NCBI GenBank assembly: GCA_002471255.1
Contig: DKPP01000002.1
Span: 213,623 to 277,622, forward strand
Length of the DNA stretch: 64,000 nucleotides
Direction of reading: 5' to 3'
Source: Akkermansiaceae bacterium UBA7331
GTDB taxonomy: Bacteria; Verrucomicrobiota; Verrucomicrobiia; Verrucomicrobiales; Akkermansiaceae
Position numbers and translations under genes: made by a program. The notes under the pieces are model-generated. The model was given only the letters and a program-made list of their open reading frames with translations, ran no database searches and was not told where the DNA came from. Shown piece by piece: positions 24,670 to 33,214 of the stretch. Each line of letters starts with the position of its first letter. Position 1 is the stretch's first letter.

Positions 24670-26433
24670 TTATTTTACGATTGCTTTCGCAGAAATAATC
24701 ACAGCTCCATTGTCGGGTTCCTGTGCGGCACTAAGTAGGTGTAGGTAATTGATGCCATGAGGTGACGTGTTTTGAGCCTTAATGACTTTATAGGGCTTGT
24801 TATCGATAAGTACTGTACATGTAGAAGTGTCTTTTTTGACGCCTTTCCATGTCATTGTTAGTGTGTATTCTTTATCCGTTTGAATGTTTTTGTCAGGTTT
24901 GATTATCAGTGAGTAGATAGACAAATCGGGTGCGCTTGTATCACAAGCATTGAATAATCTGTCTGCTAAAGAAATATGTAAACCTTTGCTATCGGGCAAC
25001 AATTTGAATTTAAGGGTGACTCTGCCTGTTTCTCCGCTAGGGAAATTCCACGTCGCTCCTCCTGCTCGATAATCGAGTTCTTCTTTTTCATTGATGAGGC
25101 TAGCGTCATCCATGAACTTAATATGCATACCATCTTCTTCAAGAGTTGCCCCCGGTTTGCGGTTATAGGCACAGTGTCCTGCTACTTTTGGAATGAAAGC
25201 ATGGTAGGTCCAGTCATTCAGACCATCTTTTTTAAGATCGGTAGCTCTTGATTTTTCATAAACCCATTTGCTATCAATTTCATAAATACGTCTATGTCGT
25301 GCATTTTGACCTAATGAAACAAGAATTTTGCCTTTTCCTAGATCTACAAATTCGCCCTGATGGTTACCTAAATCTCCTCCGGCTACATAATCAGAGGCAT
25401 TTCTACTAGAGTTTAAGCATATTTCACGAAAGCCTTGCCAAGTTTTACCTTCATCGGAGGAAAGGGCGATATGATGGGAGTCTCGATTGGTAAATCCGTT
25501 TTCCCACTGGTCACTTCCCCCATGCTTACCTTCCGGTAATGGTGCAGTGCTCGTCCATAAGGCTATGAGTCTGCCATCATTTAATCTACCAACCGTGATC
25601 ATAGTAAGAGTGCCAAAAAATGGAGAAGGTTCGGGTTTGCTCCATGTGTTGCCGTAGTCTTTGGAAAATGATTGCCAGTGCTGATCTTGTGATGTTCTCA
25701 TTAAGCACATCAAGCGCCCATCCTTAAGTTCGACGATGCTTGGTTCAACGCCGGCGTTATACCATCTTGGCCCTTTATGTGGGGGTTTAACTTCAAGTTG
25801 TGGTACTTTAATAGTATCTTTCGATCGTTTCCAAGTTAAGCCTCCATCATCGGAAATGTGACAATATGAACCGGATCTCATATCATGGGCGGGCACGAGA
25901 ATTCTTTTGCCTTGATTGACGGCGATGGGTGATCTCATGATGCTACCAAGTGTAAGTAACTGAGCTTTCCTGTCAGCATCTGACATGGTTGCCCAATTTT
26001 CTTCCCATTTGCCATCTTTGCGTACTGCTTTCCATTTCCCATCAAGATTGGGTGCCATAAAAACAAAACCGCCTATGGGTTGTACTCTAATAAAGTGTTT
26101 AATGGAGGGGATCCATGTGATGGCAGGGGCTTCGAAAGCTAATCCGCCGAAGTTGGGTGGATAAGATTCAGGAGCGTCTTGTTCTTCCCAAGTTTTACCG
26201 TTGTCTTTGCTGACTAGATAAAATTTTCTCTTTTTATCACCGGAATAATGTCTGATTTCTGTCGGGCTCACTCGAATAAGTCCACGACCCCCATCTGCCG
26301 GAGGAACGGCTCGTTCAATCGGTTTGACGCCTTGAATGGTTTTTTTCGGATTGGCTGATTGACCCAAAGCTGTAGTAGCCGGGTATAATGCCGTTATTAA
26401 CGAAACGGTAATTAAAAGGGAAGGGAATTTCAT
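24670..26433 (-). CDS. Secreted sialidase-like protein (GH33-like, Asp-box repeats)
   Basis: 587 residues with a signal peptide (MKFPSLLITVSLITALYPATTALG); a 19-codon upstream extension is rejected because it would precede the signal. Four Asp-box turns, S-x-D-x-G-x-T-W, lie near 75-82, 194-201, 257-264 and 325-332, marking a six-bladed propeller. EPSIVELKDGR (230-240) and MRTS (245-248) resemble the GH33 Glu and Arg positions. About 430-587 looks like a concanavalin-type beta sandwich. It probably removes terminal sialic acid from mucin glycans, but the N-terminal Arg motif RIP is not obvious, so another propeller hydrolase is possible. It follows the UvrA-like gene by 26 bases. Confidence 0.75.
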   Translation of the reverse strand: MKFPSLLITVSLITALYPATTALGQSANPKKTIQGVKPIERAVPPADGGRGLIRVSPTEIRHYSGDKKRKFYLVSKDNGKTWEEQDAPESYPPNFGGLAFEAPAITWIPSIKHFIRVQPIGGFVFMAPNLDGKWKAVRKDGKWEENWATMSDADRKAQLLTLGSIMRSPIAVNQGKRILVPAHDMRSGSYCHISDDGGLTWKRSKDTIKVPQLEVKPPHKGPRWYNAGVEPSIVELKDGRLMCLMRTSQDQHWQSFSKDYGNTWSKPEPSPFFGTLTMITVGRLNDGRLIALWTSTAPLPEGKHGGSDQWENGFTNRDSHHIALSSDEGKTWQGFREICLNSSRNASDYVAGGDLGNHQGEFVDLGKGKILVSLGQNARHRRIYEIDSKWVYEKSRATDLKKDGLNDWTYHAFIPKVAGHCAYNRKPGATLEEDGMHIKFMDDASLINEKEELDYRAGGATWNFPSGETGRVTLKFKLLPDSKGLHISLADRLFNACDTSAPDLSIYSLIIKPDKNIQTDKEYTLTMTWKGVKKDTSTCTVLIDNKPYKVIKAQNTSPHGINYLHLLSAAQEPDNGAVIISAKAIVK

Positions 26434-26459
26434 GGGGTTTAAATAATGTGTGTTTATTT

Positions 26460-28973
26460 TTATGATAAAGGAATGGGTAAAGAAAGCCATTTTGCCGTCG
26501 GAGATACTGAATCTCCGATGATTTTACCCAATGTGCCTTCGTTGACTATCTTGCCTCCGTTGCTTCCGGCACCCGGCCCCATATCAATCAAGTAATCTAC
26601 AGAAGATAACAATGGGATGTTATGCTCAATGCAAAGCACGGTATGCCCCATTCTTTTTAGCTTAAGTAACGCTAGAATGAGGAGATTTATTTCATTAAAA
26701 TGTAATCCTGTAGTCGGTTCATCTAAGATGAATAAGTGAAATTGAGACGCTTTTCGGTCTTTTGTGTGGATTTGCTTGGATAATTCAGTAGCGATTTTGA
26801 TTCGTTGAGACTCGCCACCGGATAATGAAGATGCTGCTCTATCTAATGATAAATAGCCTAAACCCAAGTCATCTAGGCAACTTAGGATTTTATGTGCTTT
26901 TGGGATTGATCTAAAAAAATCTTTAAGTTCCGAAATGTTTAGGGCTAATAAATCCGCTATGGATTTGCCTTTCCATGTTACTTCTAAAGTTTCTCTGTTA
27001 TAGCGTTTCCCATGACAGGCTTCGCACTCCACAAGATTGCTACTAAGGAAATCTAAATCAAGTTCCATGTATCCCAAACCTTGGCATCGCTCGCATCTGC
27101 CTCCCTTAGACATAGTGGTGAATCGGTCGGCCTTGTATCCTCGTTGCTTTGATAAAGGTAACTGGGCGTATAATTGACGAATGATGCTTAAGAGGCCTGT
27201 TGCCGATGCAGGGTTGGATCTCGGATTGTTACCAATGGGTGACTGGTCGATTAGGATGACCTTATCAATTGTTTCATTACCTGAAATGGATTGCCAAGTT
27301 TTACCTTGCTTCTGGTTTTTAATCGCAGGAATGAGGCATTCTTGAACTAAAGTGGACTTTCCGGAACCTGACGGTCCGGCTAAACCGATAAAATGACCCA
27401 AAGGCAATTTTAGTTCAAGGTTGTGGATGTTGTGGCTCGTTGCTCCTTTGAGCGTTAATACATGGTGAATGGGGTCTCCTTGGTTGGGAGGGAAAGGCAT
27501 GAGGTTTCTACCTGATAGCCATGCTCCTGTCGGACTATTTTCGTTATTTGAAATTTCTTCTGGAGTGCCTTGTGCCAAAATATGTCCACCATGCGGACCG
27601 GAGCCGGGTCCTATATCAATAATATGGTCGGCATGTTTAATTATCCAGTCGTCATGCTCGATACATAGTACTGTGTTTCCCTTATCTCTTAGGGATTGCA
27701 TGGCTGAGAGGAGTTTTTGAGTATCTTCCGGATGGAGTCCTCGTGTCGGTTCATCTAAAATATACAATACGCCGGATAGGCCACCACCTAATTGTCCCGC
27801 TAATCTGGCTCGTTGTAATTCGCCACCTGATAAAGTATTTCCTGCTCGATCGGGGCTGAGGTAGCCTAGTCCCAATAGATTCAGATAATAAAATCTTTTC
27901 CCTAAATCTTCTATTACTATGTTAAGCGATTCTTTATGCTGGGATGGTAAGGGAATTAAGGAGATGATCGGAGCTAGCTCTTGGAAATTGAGAGTTAATA
28001 ATTGTGGTAATGTGTAATTTGTATCTCCTATTTTAATGGAAACTGCTCGAGATAATGGGTTTAGACGTTCGCCGTGACACTCAGGGCAGATTTCCGTAAC
28101 CTCTATTTTGCCTCGTCCCTCACATCGGGGACAATAGCCTTGAGGTGAATTGTAGGAGAATAATTTGGGGCTAAGATTGGGGATGATCAGACCTGTTTCC
28201 GGGTTATGGAATAAAGTATGATAGCTTCGTTGCTCTTCCTCTCGTGTTTCGGGATGTACGATGAGTATTTCGATTAAATCAGGGCTGATTTTTAAGGCTG
28301 TTTCCAATGAATCAGCTAAACGAGAAAGTGATTGTTCACCTCGGTGGACGATTCGGTCAATCACGAGCCCGGCTTGCTCAAATGTCGTAGGCGGATCCAA
28401 GAGAATATCTTCGATATCAACGATCGTGTGATTAAGTGTAATTTTTAAAAAACCTAAACGTTGAAAGTCTTGTAAAGTTTGTAGAGGCGAGTCTTGTAAT
28501 AATTTACTTATTGGGGCAATAAGTGTAAGCCTTGTTCCTTCATTTAAGCCTTCAATTTCTTGAATAATTTGATCTGAGCTATATCGCGTGAGAGGTTTTC
28601 CGGTAATAGGATCATGCGGAATGCCTATGGTAGAATATAGTATCCGTAAATAGTCTAAAATGCCGGTAATGGATCCTAATTGTGTACGAGAGCTAAATGA
28701 AGGAGCTTTTTGTTCGATGCAGATAGCAGGGGAGAGTCCTGTGATGCGGTCTGCATCAGGTTTATTGGGTAATTGAAAATGTTTCCGTGTATTTAAGGGC
28801 AAGCAATCGATAAACCGTCGTTGCGATTCAGCATAAAGAGTATCAAATGCTAACGATGATTTTCCCGAGCCTGAAGGTCCCGAGATAACTACTAAACTAT
28901 CCGTTGGGATAACGATATTGATATCCTTAAGATTGTGCTCTCTCGCTCCTTCTATGGTAATGGGAATTTTCAC
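26460..28973 (-). CDS. UvrA-family excinuclease ATPase, short paralogue-like form
   Basis: 837 residues, about 100 shorter than standard UvrA, with a GTG start sharing one base with the bactofilin stop. Two ABC ATPase modules each have GPSGSGKS, LSGGE and a Walker B (ILDEPTRGLH; ILDEPTTGLH). Two Cys4 zinc fingers remain (CPRCEGRG/CPECHGE and CERCQGLG/CEACHGK), but where UvrA usually has CPxCG after GIPH, this protein reads HDPITGKPL. It resembles the accessory UvrA class that binds damaged DNA or confers drug tolerance rather than the main repair UvrA (inference). A second uvrA elsewhere in the genome would support that. Confidence 0.85.
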   Translation of the reverse strand: MKIPITIEGAREHNLKDINIVIPTDSLVVISGPSGSGKSSLAFDTLYAESQRRFIDCLPLNTRKHFQLPNKPDADRITGLSPAICIEQKAPSFSSRTQLGSITGILDYLRILYSTIGIPHDPITGKPLTRYSSDQIIQEIEGLNEGTRLTLIAPISKLLQDSPLQTLQDFQRLGFLKITLNHTIVDIEDILLDPPTTFEQAGLVIDRIVHRGEQSLSRLADSLETALKISPDLIEILIVHPETREEEQRSYHTLFHNPETGLIIPNLSPKLFSYNSPQGYCPRCEGRGKIEVTEICPECHGERLNPLSRAVSIKIGDTNYTLPQLLTLNFQELAPIISLIPLPSQHKESLNIVIEDLGKRFYYLNLLGLGYLSPDRAGNTLSGGELQRARLAGQLGGGLSGVLYILDEPTRGLHPEDTQKLLSAMQSLRDKGNTVLCIEHDDWIIKHADHIIDIGPGSGPHGGHILAQGTPEEISNNENSPTGAWLSGRNLMPFPPNQGDPIHHVLTLKGATSHNIHNLELKLPLGHFIGLAGPSGSGKSTLVQECLIPAIKNQKQGKTWQSISGNETIDKVILIDQSPIGNNPRSNPASATGLLSIIRQLYAQLPLSKQRGYKADRFTTMSKGGRCERCQGLGYMELDLDFLSSNLVECEACHGKRYNRETLEVTWKGKSIADLLALNISELKDFFRSIPKAHKILSCLDDLGLGYLSLDRAASSLSGGESQRIKIATELSKQIHTKDRKASQFHLFILDEPTTGLHFNEINLLILALLKLKRMGHTVLCIEHNIPLLSSVDYLIDMGPGAGSNGGKIVNEGTLGKIIGDSVSPTAKWLSLPIPLS

Positions 28974-29626
28974 TAATATTTTCGCGTATAAACTTTGTTG
29001 CCGTGGTGGACGCCACCTTCTTCGATTTCGACTCGATCCGCGGTGATGTCTCCTAAAATTTGTCCCGTTTTATGGATGATAACCGTACCGGTTGCCGTAA
29101 TATCACCTTGCAAATTTCCAAATACATGGGCATTTGTCGTTGTGATAGGTTGTGAAGTAATGACCTTAACTTTTTTCATTATTGCTAAAGTATGACAAGA
29201 CACCTTGCCATGAAAATGTTGATCACATTTTATGATGCATCGATTCGCACATTGAAAGTCTCCGCTGATTTTGCCCTCAAGAAGCAAATTTTGACAATGA
29301 ATTTTGTAATTGTCTAAAAATGAATTGGCTAATACATGAACATCTCCCCAAGTTTTGGTGATAGTACGGTGGCTACGTGGACCTAGTATTACCTTATCTA
29401 TTTTAATGTAAGAACCGCATCGGACGCAATGAGCGGATAAAGCGGTTTGGGGGATGGTGTTTTGAGTGTCACATTCGAAGCAGGTAATGACTCGGGTCGG
29501 AATATGGCTATCCGATAGATAGTGTTTTTTCGGTAATGACCATTGAGGTGCAGAGACAGAGTTCTCTTTCTTTTTGGATGGCTCTGTGGATATTCTTGGG
29601 ATGGGGTTGCAATTGCCTGCGTTCAT
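28973..29626 (-). CDS. Bactofilin with N-terminal zinc-ribbon
   Basis: 217 residues. A disordered N-terminus is followed by a Cys4 ribbon (C49, C52, C67, C70: CFEC and CVRC), then a bactofilin right-handed beta-helix (about 100-215) with the periodic GxIxGDFxC and GDITATGTVIIHKTG pattern. Bactofilins polymerise without nucleotides into membrane-associated scaffolds that guide wall synthesis and cell shape. It is encoded 75 bases downstream of a second bactofilin on the same strand. The ribbon is not part of the ordinary bactofilin and may bind a partner or nucleic acid (inference). Confidence 0.85.
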   Translation of the reverse strand: MNAGNCNPIPRISTEPSKKKENSVSAPQWSLPKKHYLSDSHIPTRVITCFECDTQNTIPQTALSAHCVRCGSYIKIDKVILGPRSHRTITKTWGDVHVLANSFLDNYKIHCQNLLLEGKISGDFQCANRCIIKCDQHFHGKVSCHTLAIMKKVKVITSQPITTTNAHVFGNLQGDITATGTVIIHKTGQILGDITADRVEIEEGGVHHGNKVYTRKY

Positions 29627-29640
29627 GGGGATAATTGATA

Positions 29641-29671
29641 AAGGCGACGAAATCTTTCGATTTGCCGCCTT
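29641..29671 (-). other. Stem-loop between the two bactofilin genes
   Basis: AAGGCG-C-AAATC pairs with GATTT-G-CGCCTT around TTTC, leaving two small mismatches. On the minus strand it is followed by only TTTATC, so it may attenuate rather than stop transcription from the upstream bactofilin. Confidence 0.5.
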
Positions 29672-29701
29672 GTGAAATAATGATGCAATAAACTTACTTG
29701 C

Positions 29702-30283
29702 TTAGACTTCTTCGTCCAAGTCCAAGGTTGGTTCAGCTTCAAGTGTTGTTTCCACTACAGGAGCTGCTGGTGTAGGAATACTTGCTTGTGCAGATAATGA
29801 TGCGATAGAAGAAGAACCTACTGCGGAACGACCGATAAATACCGCACCTGACTCAATAGCAAGAGAAGCTGCTTGAATGTCACCAACCAATTCAGCTGTG
29901 CTTTTAAGTTCTACTCGATCAGTTACAGTGATGTTGCCTAAAACTTTACCATGAACGATAACCGATTTAGTGCTGATCTCTGCTTTAATAACAGCATTTT
30001 GACCAACGGAAAGGATACCTTCGGATTGGATTTCACCTTCAACGGTACCATCGATCAATAAATCGTCTGTGAAACGTAATTTACCTTTAACCTCAACATC
30101 AGAGTTTAAAACGTTACGAGTGGTGTTTTGAGCACGTTGAATGTGATCGGAAGTTGGGATCGCAGATTCGGTAGGACTGGTGAAAGAAGATGGAGTAGCA
30201 GGAGCATTTTTCCAATCTGCTGCATTTTCATTATTATTGTTATTCGAATCCGGGCGAATGGTGATGAATTTGTCGCGGAACAT
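29702..30283 (-). CDS. Bactofilin (polymer-forming cytoskeletal protein)
   Basis: 193 residues from ATG 30283 (MFRDKFITIRPD); the 22-codon upstream extension is not protein-like. A polar Asn/Pro/Ser/Thr N-terminal tail (about 1-65) leads into the bactofilin beta-helix (about 70-155: VKGKLRFTDDLLIDGTVEGEI, repeated every five or six residues), then an Ala/Pro/Glu C-terminal tail. It has the typical single-domain architecture, in contrast to its zinc-ribbon neighbour. Co-expression from one promoter suggests the two form a mixed filament. Confidence 0.92.
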   Translation of the reverse strand: MFRDKFITIRPDSNNNNNENAADWKNAPATPSSFTSPTESAIPTSDHIQRAQNTTRNVLNSDVEVKGKLRFTDDLLIDGTVEGEIQSEGILSVGQNAVIKAEISTKSVIVHGKVLGNITVTDRVELKSTAELVGDIQAASLAIESGAVFIGRSAVGSSSIASLSAQASIPTPAAPVVETTLEAEPTLDLDEEV

Positions 30284-30464
30284 ATTGGTTTTCTGGGTTG
30301 AAAAATTGTTTGATAATAATCGGGGGGATTTCGCAATAAAAAGTATCATGAAATATCGGTGATGTGAATTGTTTTTCTTGAAATGCGAAAAATTACATGT
30401 TTTTGCGTTTGCTATTTATAGAGTGTTATTTTACAGTAAGACCGAATCATTTAGTCCATCAAAC

Positions 30465-31481
30465 ATGAGTGTTAAAAAAGACTCTACATCATCTAATACC
30501 ACTGAAAGTAACCCAAAAGGTAGGTTTTTAAAATTGCTTCTAGCTTCTATATTTTTTATTGGTGCCGGTGTTGTATTTGTATATTGCGGGTACTTTGCAT
30601 TTAAACAATATCGTGCTTATAAATATAGTATAGCTATTCCTACGCAAGTGAGTTACGACAAGATCAGGAGCGAAGATTTAGATGTTTTGAAAGATGCTTC
30701 TATTCTTTATTGTTTAAAGGAGACCATTCCTTTTTCGGATCAAGATAATAAACAACTACGTTATGATTGGGTTGCCGGTTTGCAAAAATTTATGGATAGT
30801 CAGGATGTTCCTAATAAATCCAATGTCGTATTTAATGGTAATTCTTTGATTCCTCTTATGGTTAAGCATTATAGTGCTGAAAGTTATGAATTCTTGAAAG
30901 GTAAGATCGTAGGTATTAAGGCAATAGCCGTAAGTCAAAAATCCGGTCACGATGTTGCAGATATTTTGTTGGAAATTGAAAATGCTCCGGACTTGGAAGT
31001 ATCCTTAATTAAGGATACAGCAGATGGCCATTGGAAATTGGATTGGCCTCAATTTGTTCGTTATCAGAGCGAGAATTGGAATGAGTTTTTTGCCGGAAAA
31101 GGTCCGGAAGTGGCTTCTTTTCGAGTTTATGCAGTGAGAGAGAAAGCTTACGAAGATAATGATAATTATGGTTTAGTGCTTTATAAAGCAAGACCAAATG
31201 GTGTAGAAGCAATCAATCAAATCTCACCACCAGTTACAGTGACCAAAAAAACAAAGGCGGGAACAGATTTTTATAAAGCTCTTAAATTATATGAGTTTTC
31301 TCAAGAAGATAAGACTCGAGTGTTTGAGCAATTTGATGATAAGAATTGGATGCGTATGCAATGTAAAATCATTCGCATTCCGGATATCAATAATCCTGGT
31401 AAATTTTTATTTAAAATTTCTGAAATTATTGACATGGGCTGGGATGGTATTAAAGAAAAACCCGAAGAGTTTGTCTTATAA
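30465..31481 (+). CDS. Single-pass membrane protein of unknown function
   Basis: 338 residues from ATG 30465; 32 open codons upstream are rejected because they add an unrelated hydrophobic stretch. A polar cytoplasmic tail (MSVKKDSTSSNTTESNPKG) precedes one membrane helix (about 22-44), and the remaining 290 residues should be extracytoplasmic. That region has the style of two mixed alpha/beta domains: YDWVAGLQKFMDSQD, then HWKLDWPQFVRYQSENW, which recalls DUF-type proteins of Verrucomicrobiota with repeated NTF2-like folds. No function can be given. It precedes hisA by 31 bases. Confidence 0.7.
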   Translation: MSVKKDSTSSNTTESNPKGRFLKLLLASIFFIGAGVVFVYCGYFAFKQYRAYKYSIAIPTQVSYDKIRSEDLDVLKDASILYCLKETIPFSDQDNKQLRYDWVAGLQKFMDSQDVPNKSNVVFNGNSLIPLMVKHYSAESYEFLKGKIVGIKAIAVSQKSGHDVADILLEIENAPDLEVSLIKDTADGHWKLDWPQFVRYQSENWNEFFAGKGPEVASFRVYAVREKAYEDNDNYGLVLYKARPNGVEAINQISPPVTVTKKTKAGTDFYKALKLYEFSQEDKTRVFEQFDDKNWMRMQCKIIRIPDINNPGKFLFKISEIIDMGWDGIKEKPEEFVL

Positions 31482-31512
31482 TTTTTGTATTGAAAATTAA
31501 CCTGTTAGATTT

Positions 31513-32283
31513 GTGACAAAGTTTAGACCCTGTATTGACTTGCATCACGGGCAAGTGAAACAAATCGTCGGTGGTTCATTAACCGATGATGAGAGAAATC
31601 TTGCGACAAATTTTGTGTCTGCTCATAGTGCTGATTGGTTTGCTTCACTGTATGAAAAACACCAATTAACCGGAGGCCATGTCATTAAATTGGGCCCGAA
31701 CAATGATGAAGCGGCTCTTGCGGCTTTGTCTGCATGGAAAGATGGTTTACAAATAGGAGGCGGGATTACAGCTCAAAATGCCGAGTATTGGATCAATGCG
31801 GGAGCTAGTCATGTTATCGTGACTTCCTTTTTGTTTTCCCAAGAAGGTAGATTTTTACAGCAAAATCTTAAAGATTTAGTAAGTGCCGTGGGTACGGATA
31901 AATTGGTTTTAGATTTGAGTTGCCGTAAAACAAATGATGGGTGGGTGGTTTCAATGAATCGTTGGCAAACACCTACTGAACTATTTGTCACGAAAGATAC
32001 TTTGGACATGTTAGCAGAGTATTGTGATGAGTTTCTTATTCATGCTGCTGATGTAGAAGGACTTTGCCAAGGGATAGATCGTGATTTGGTTAAAATGTTA
32101 GGTCAGTGGAACCGTATTCCTATGACCTATGCCGGTGGGATCAATTCTTTACAAGATTTTCACGATATTCAAGAGCTGAGTTCCGGTTATATGGATGCTA
32201 CCGTTGGTAGTGCATTAGATCTGTTTGGCGGAAATCGTTTGGCCTTTGATGATTTGATCGCTTTTAATGGTAGAAGTAATTAA
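31513..32283 (+). CDS. hisA: ProFAR isomerase, eukaryote-type HisA
   Basis: 256 residues, starting at GTG 31513. It is a TIM barrel catalysing the Amadori isomerisation of ProFAR to PRFAR in histidine synthesis. The sequence matches the yeast HIS6 type rather than ordinary bacterial HisA: CIDLHHGQVKQIVGG (7-21), HVIKLGPNNDEA (56-67), LDLSCRKTNDGW (136-147), FLIHAADVEGLC (176-187). No other his gene is nearby; hisA heads a plus-strand run of DUF167, grpE, dnaJ and rsmE. Confidence 0.93.
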   Translation: MTKFRPCIDLHHGQVKQIVGGSLTDDERNLATNFVSAHSADWFASLYEKHQLTGGHVIKLGPNNDEAALAALSAWKDGLQIGGGITAQNAEYWINAGASHVIVTSFLFSQEGRFLQQNLKDLVSAVGTDKLVLDLSCRKTNDGWVVSMNRWQTPTELFVTKDTLDMLAEYCDEFLIHAADVEGLCQGIDRDLVKMLGQWNRIPMTYAGGINSLQDFHDIQELSSGYMDATVGSALDLFGGNRLAFDDLIAFNGRSN

Positions 32284-32288
32284 CTCAC

Positions 32289-32558
32289 ATGAAATTAGCA
32301 GTCAAAATTACTCCTAATGCTAAAAAAAGCGAAATTATAGGTTGGGAAGAAGACCCCAAGATGGGCTCTATACTGAAAATTCGCATTGCTGCGCCTCCCG
32401 TCGAGGGAAAAGCGAACAAAGCTGTGATTGCTTTTTTCTCTGATTTTTTAAAGGTGCCAAAATCACAAGTTTCCATTATACACGGTGACACAGGCAGGAT
32501 TAAATTAATAGATTTGCCTGATGAAGCCAAAAAAGTTTTAAGAAAGTGTCAAGATTAG
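32289..32558 (+). CDS. DUF167 / UPF0235 (YggU) family protein
   Basis: 89 residues, normal for this small alpha/beta family. The typical KITPNAKKSEIIGW start and IRIAAPPVEGKANKAVIAFFS block are present, followed by VSIIHGDTGRIKLIDL. Function in bacteria is unknown. It starts five bases after the hisA stop codon, so it is translated from the same message. The opposite strand also has an open frame here, but only this strand codes for the family. Confidence 0.9.
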   Translation: MKLAVKITPNAKKSEIIGWEEDPKMGSILKIRIAAPPVEGKANKAVIAFFSDFLKVPKSQVSIIHGDTGRIKLIDLPDEAKKVLRKCQD

Positions 32559-32630
32559 AAACAAAAGGCATGTGTTTCATGTCTTACCCTAACATTGACG
32601 ATAGGGGAATAATTCAATTACATTTAAGCC

Positions 32631-33194
32631 ATGAGTGAAAAAGAGCAAGAATCTTGTTTAGAAGAAGAGCTAGAAACAGCTTTGGAGCAGGAAGCTGCCA
32701 TTTTGGAGGAAGAAGCCGAAACTACGGCATCTGTGGAGGCAGATATGTTGAAATGGCGCGATACCGCCATGAGAACAGCTGCCGAATATGACAATTATCG
32801 TAAGCGTATGGCTAAGGATAAAGAAGAAATTCTTAAATATGCTAACCAACGCTTGTTAGAGGAACTTTTACCTGTAATCGATAACTTTGAAATGGGCATG
32901 ATGGCTGCCAGTGCTGATACTTCGTCCATGATTTATGTAGGCATGAGCATGGTGAAGAAACAGCTCGATGAATTTTTATCCGGCAATGGTGTAACAGCCG
33001 TTGAGCCACAAGTGGGCGATATGTTTGACGTGCAGACTCAAGATGCATTGGATAGCGAAGTCTCCGACTTAGCTCCCGGCACAATTATTCGAGTTATTCG
33101 CAAGGGATATACTCTTAAGGACAGGTTGATAAGACCTGCTAATGTCGTGGTTGCTAAACACGAGGAAATAGCAGAAGATCAAGCAGAAGCTTAA
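32631..33194 (+). CDS. grpE: Nucleotide exchange factor GrpE
   Basis: 187 residues. A Glu-rich acidic N-terminus (1-45) and a long coiled-coil helix (ADMLKWRDTAMRTAAEYDNYRKRM) are followed by the dimer bundle and the C-terminal beta wing (GDMFDVQTQDALDSE, IRVIRKGYTLKDRLIRPANVVVA). GrpE releases ADP from DnaK. dnaJ follows after 20 bases with an AGGAG ribosome site; dnaK is not in the window. Confidence 0.95.
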   Translation: MSEKEQESCLEEELETALEQEAAILEEEAETTASVEADMLKWRDTAMRTAAEYDNYRKRMAKDKEEILKYANQRLLEELLPVIDNFEMGMMAASADTSSMIYVGMSMVKKQLDEFLSGNGVTAVEPQVGDMFDVQTQDALDSEVSDLAPGTIIRVIRKGYTLKDRLIRPANVVVAKHEEIAEDQAEA

Positions 33195-33214
33195 TATAGG
33201 AGTAGTAGACCTCT

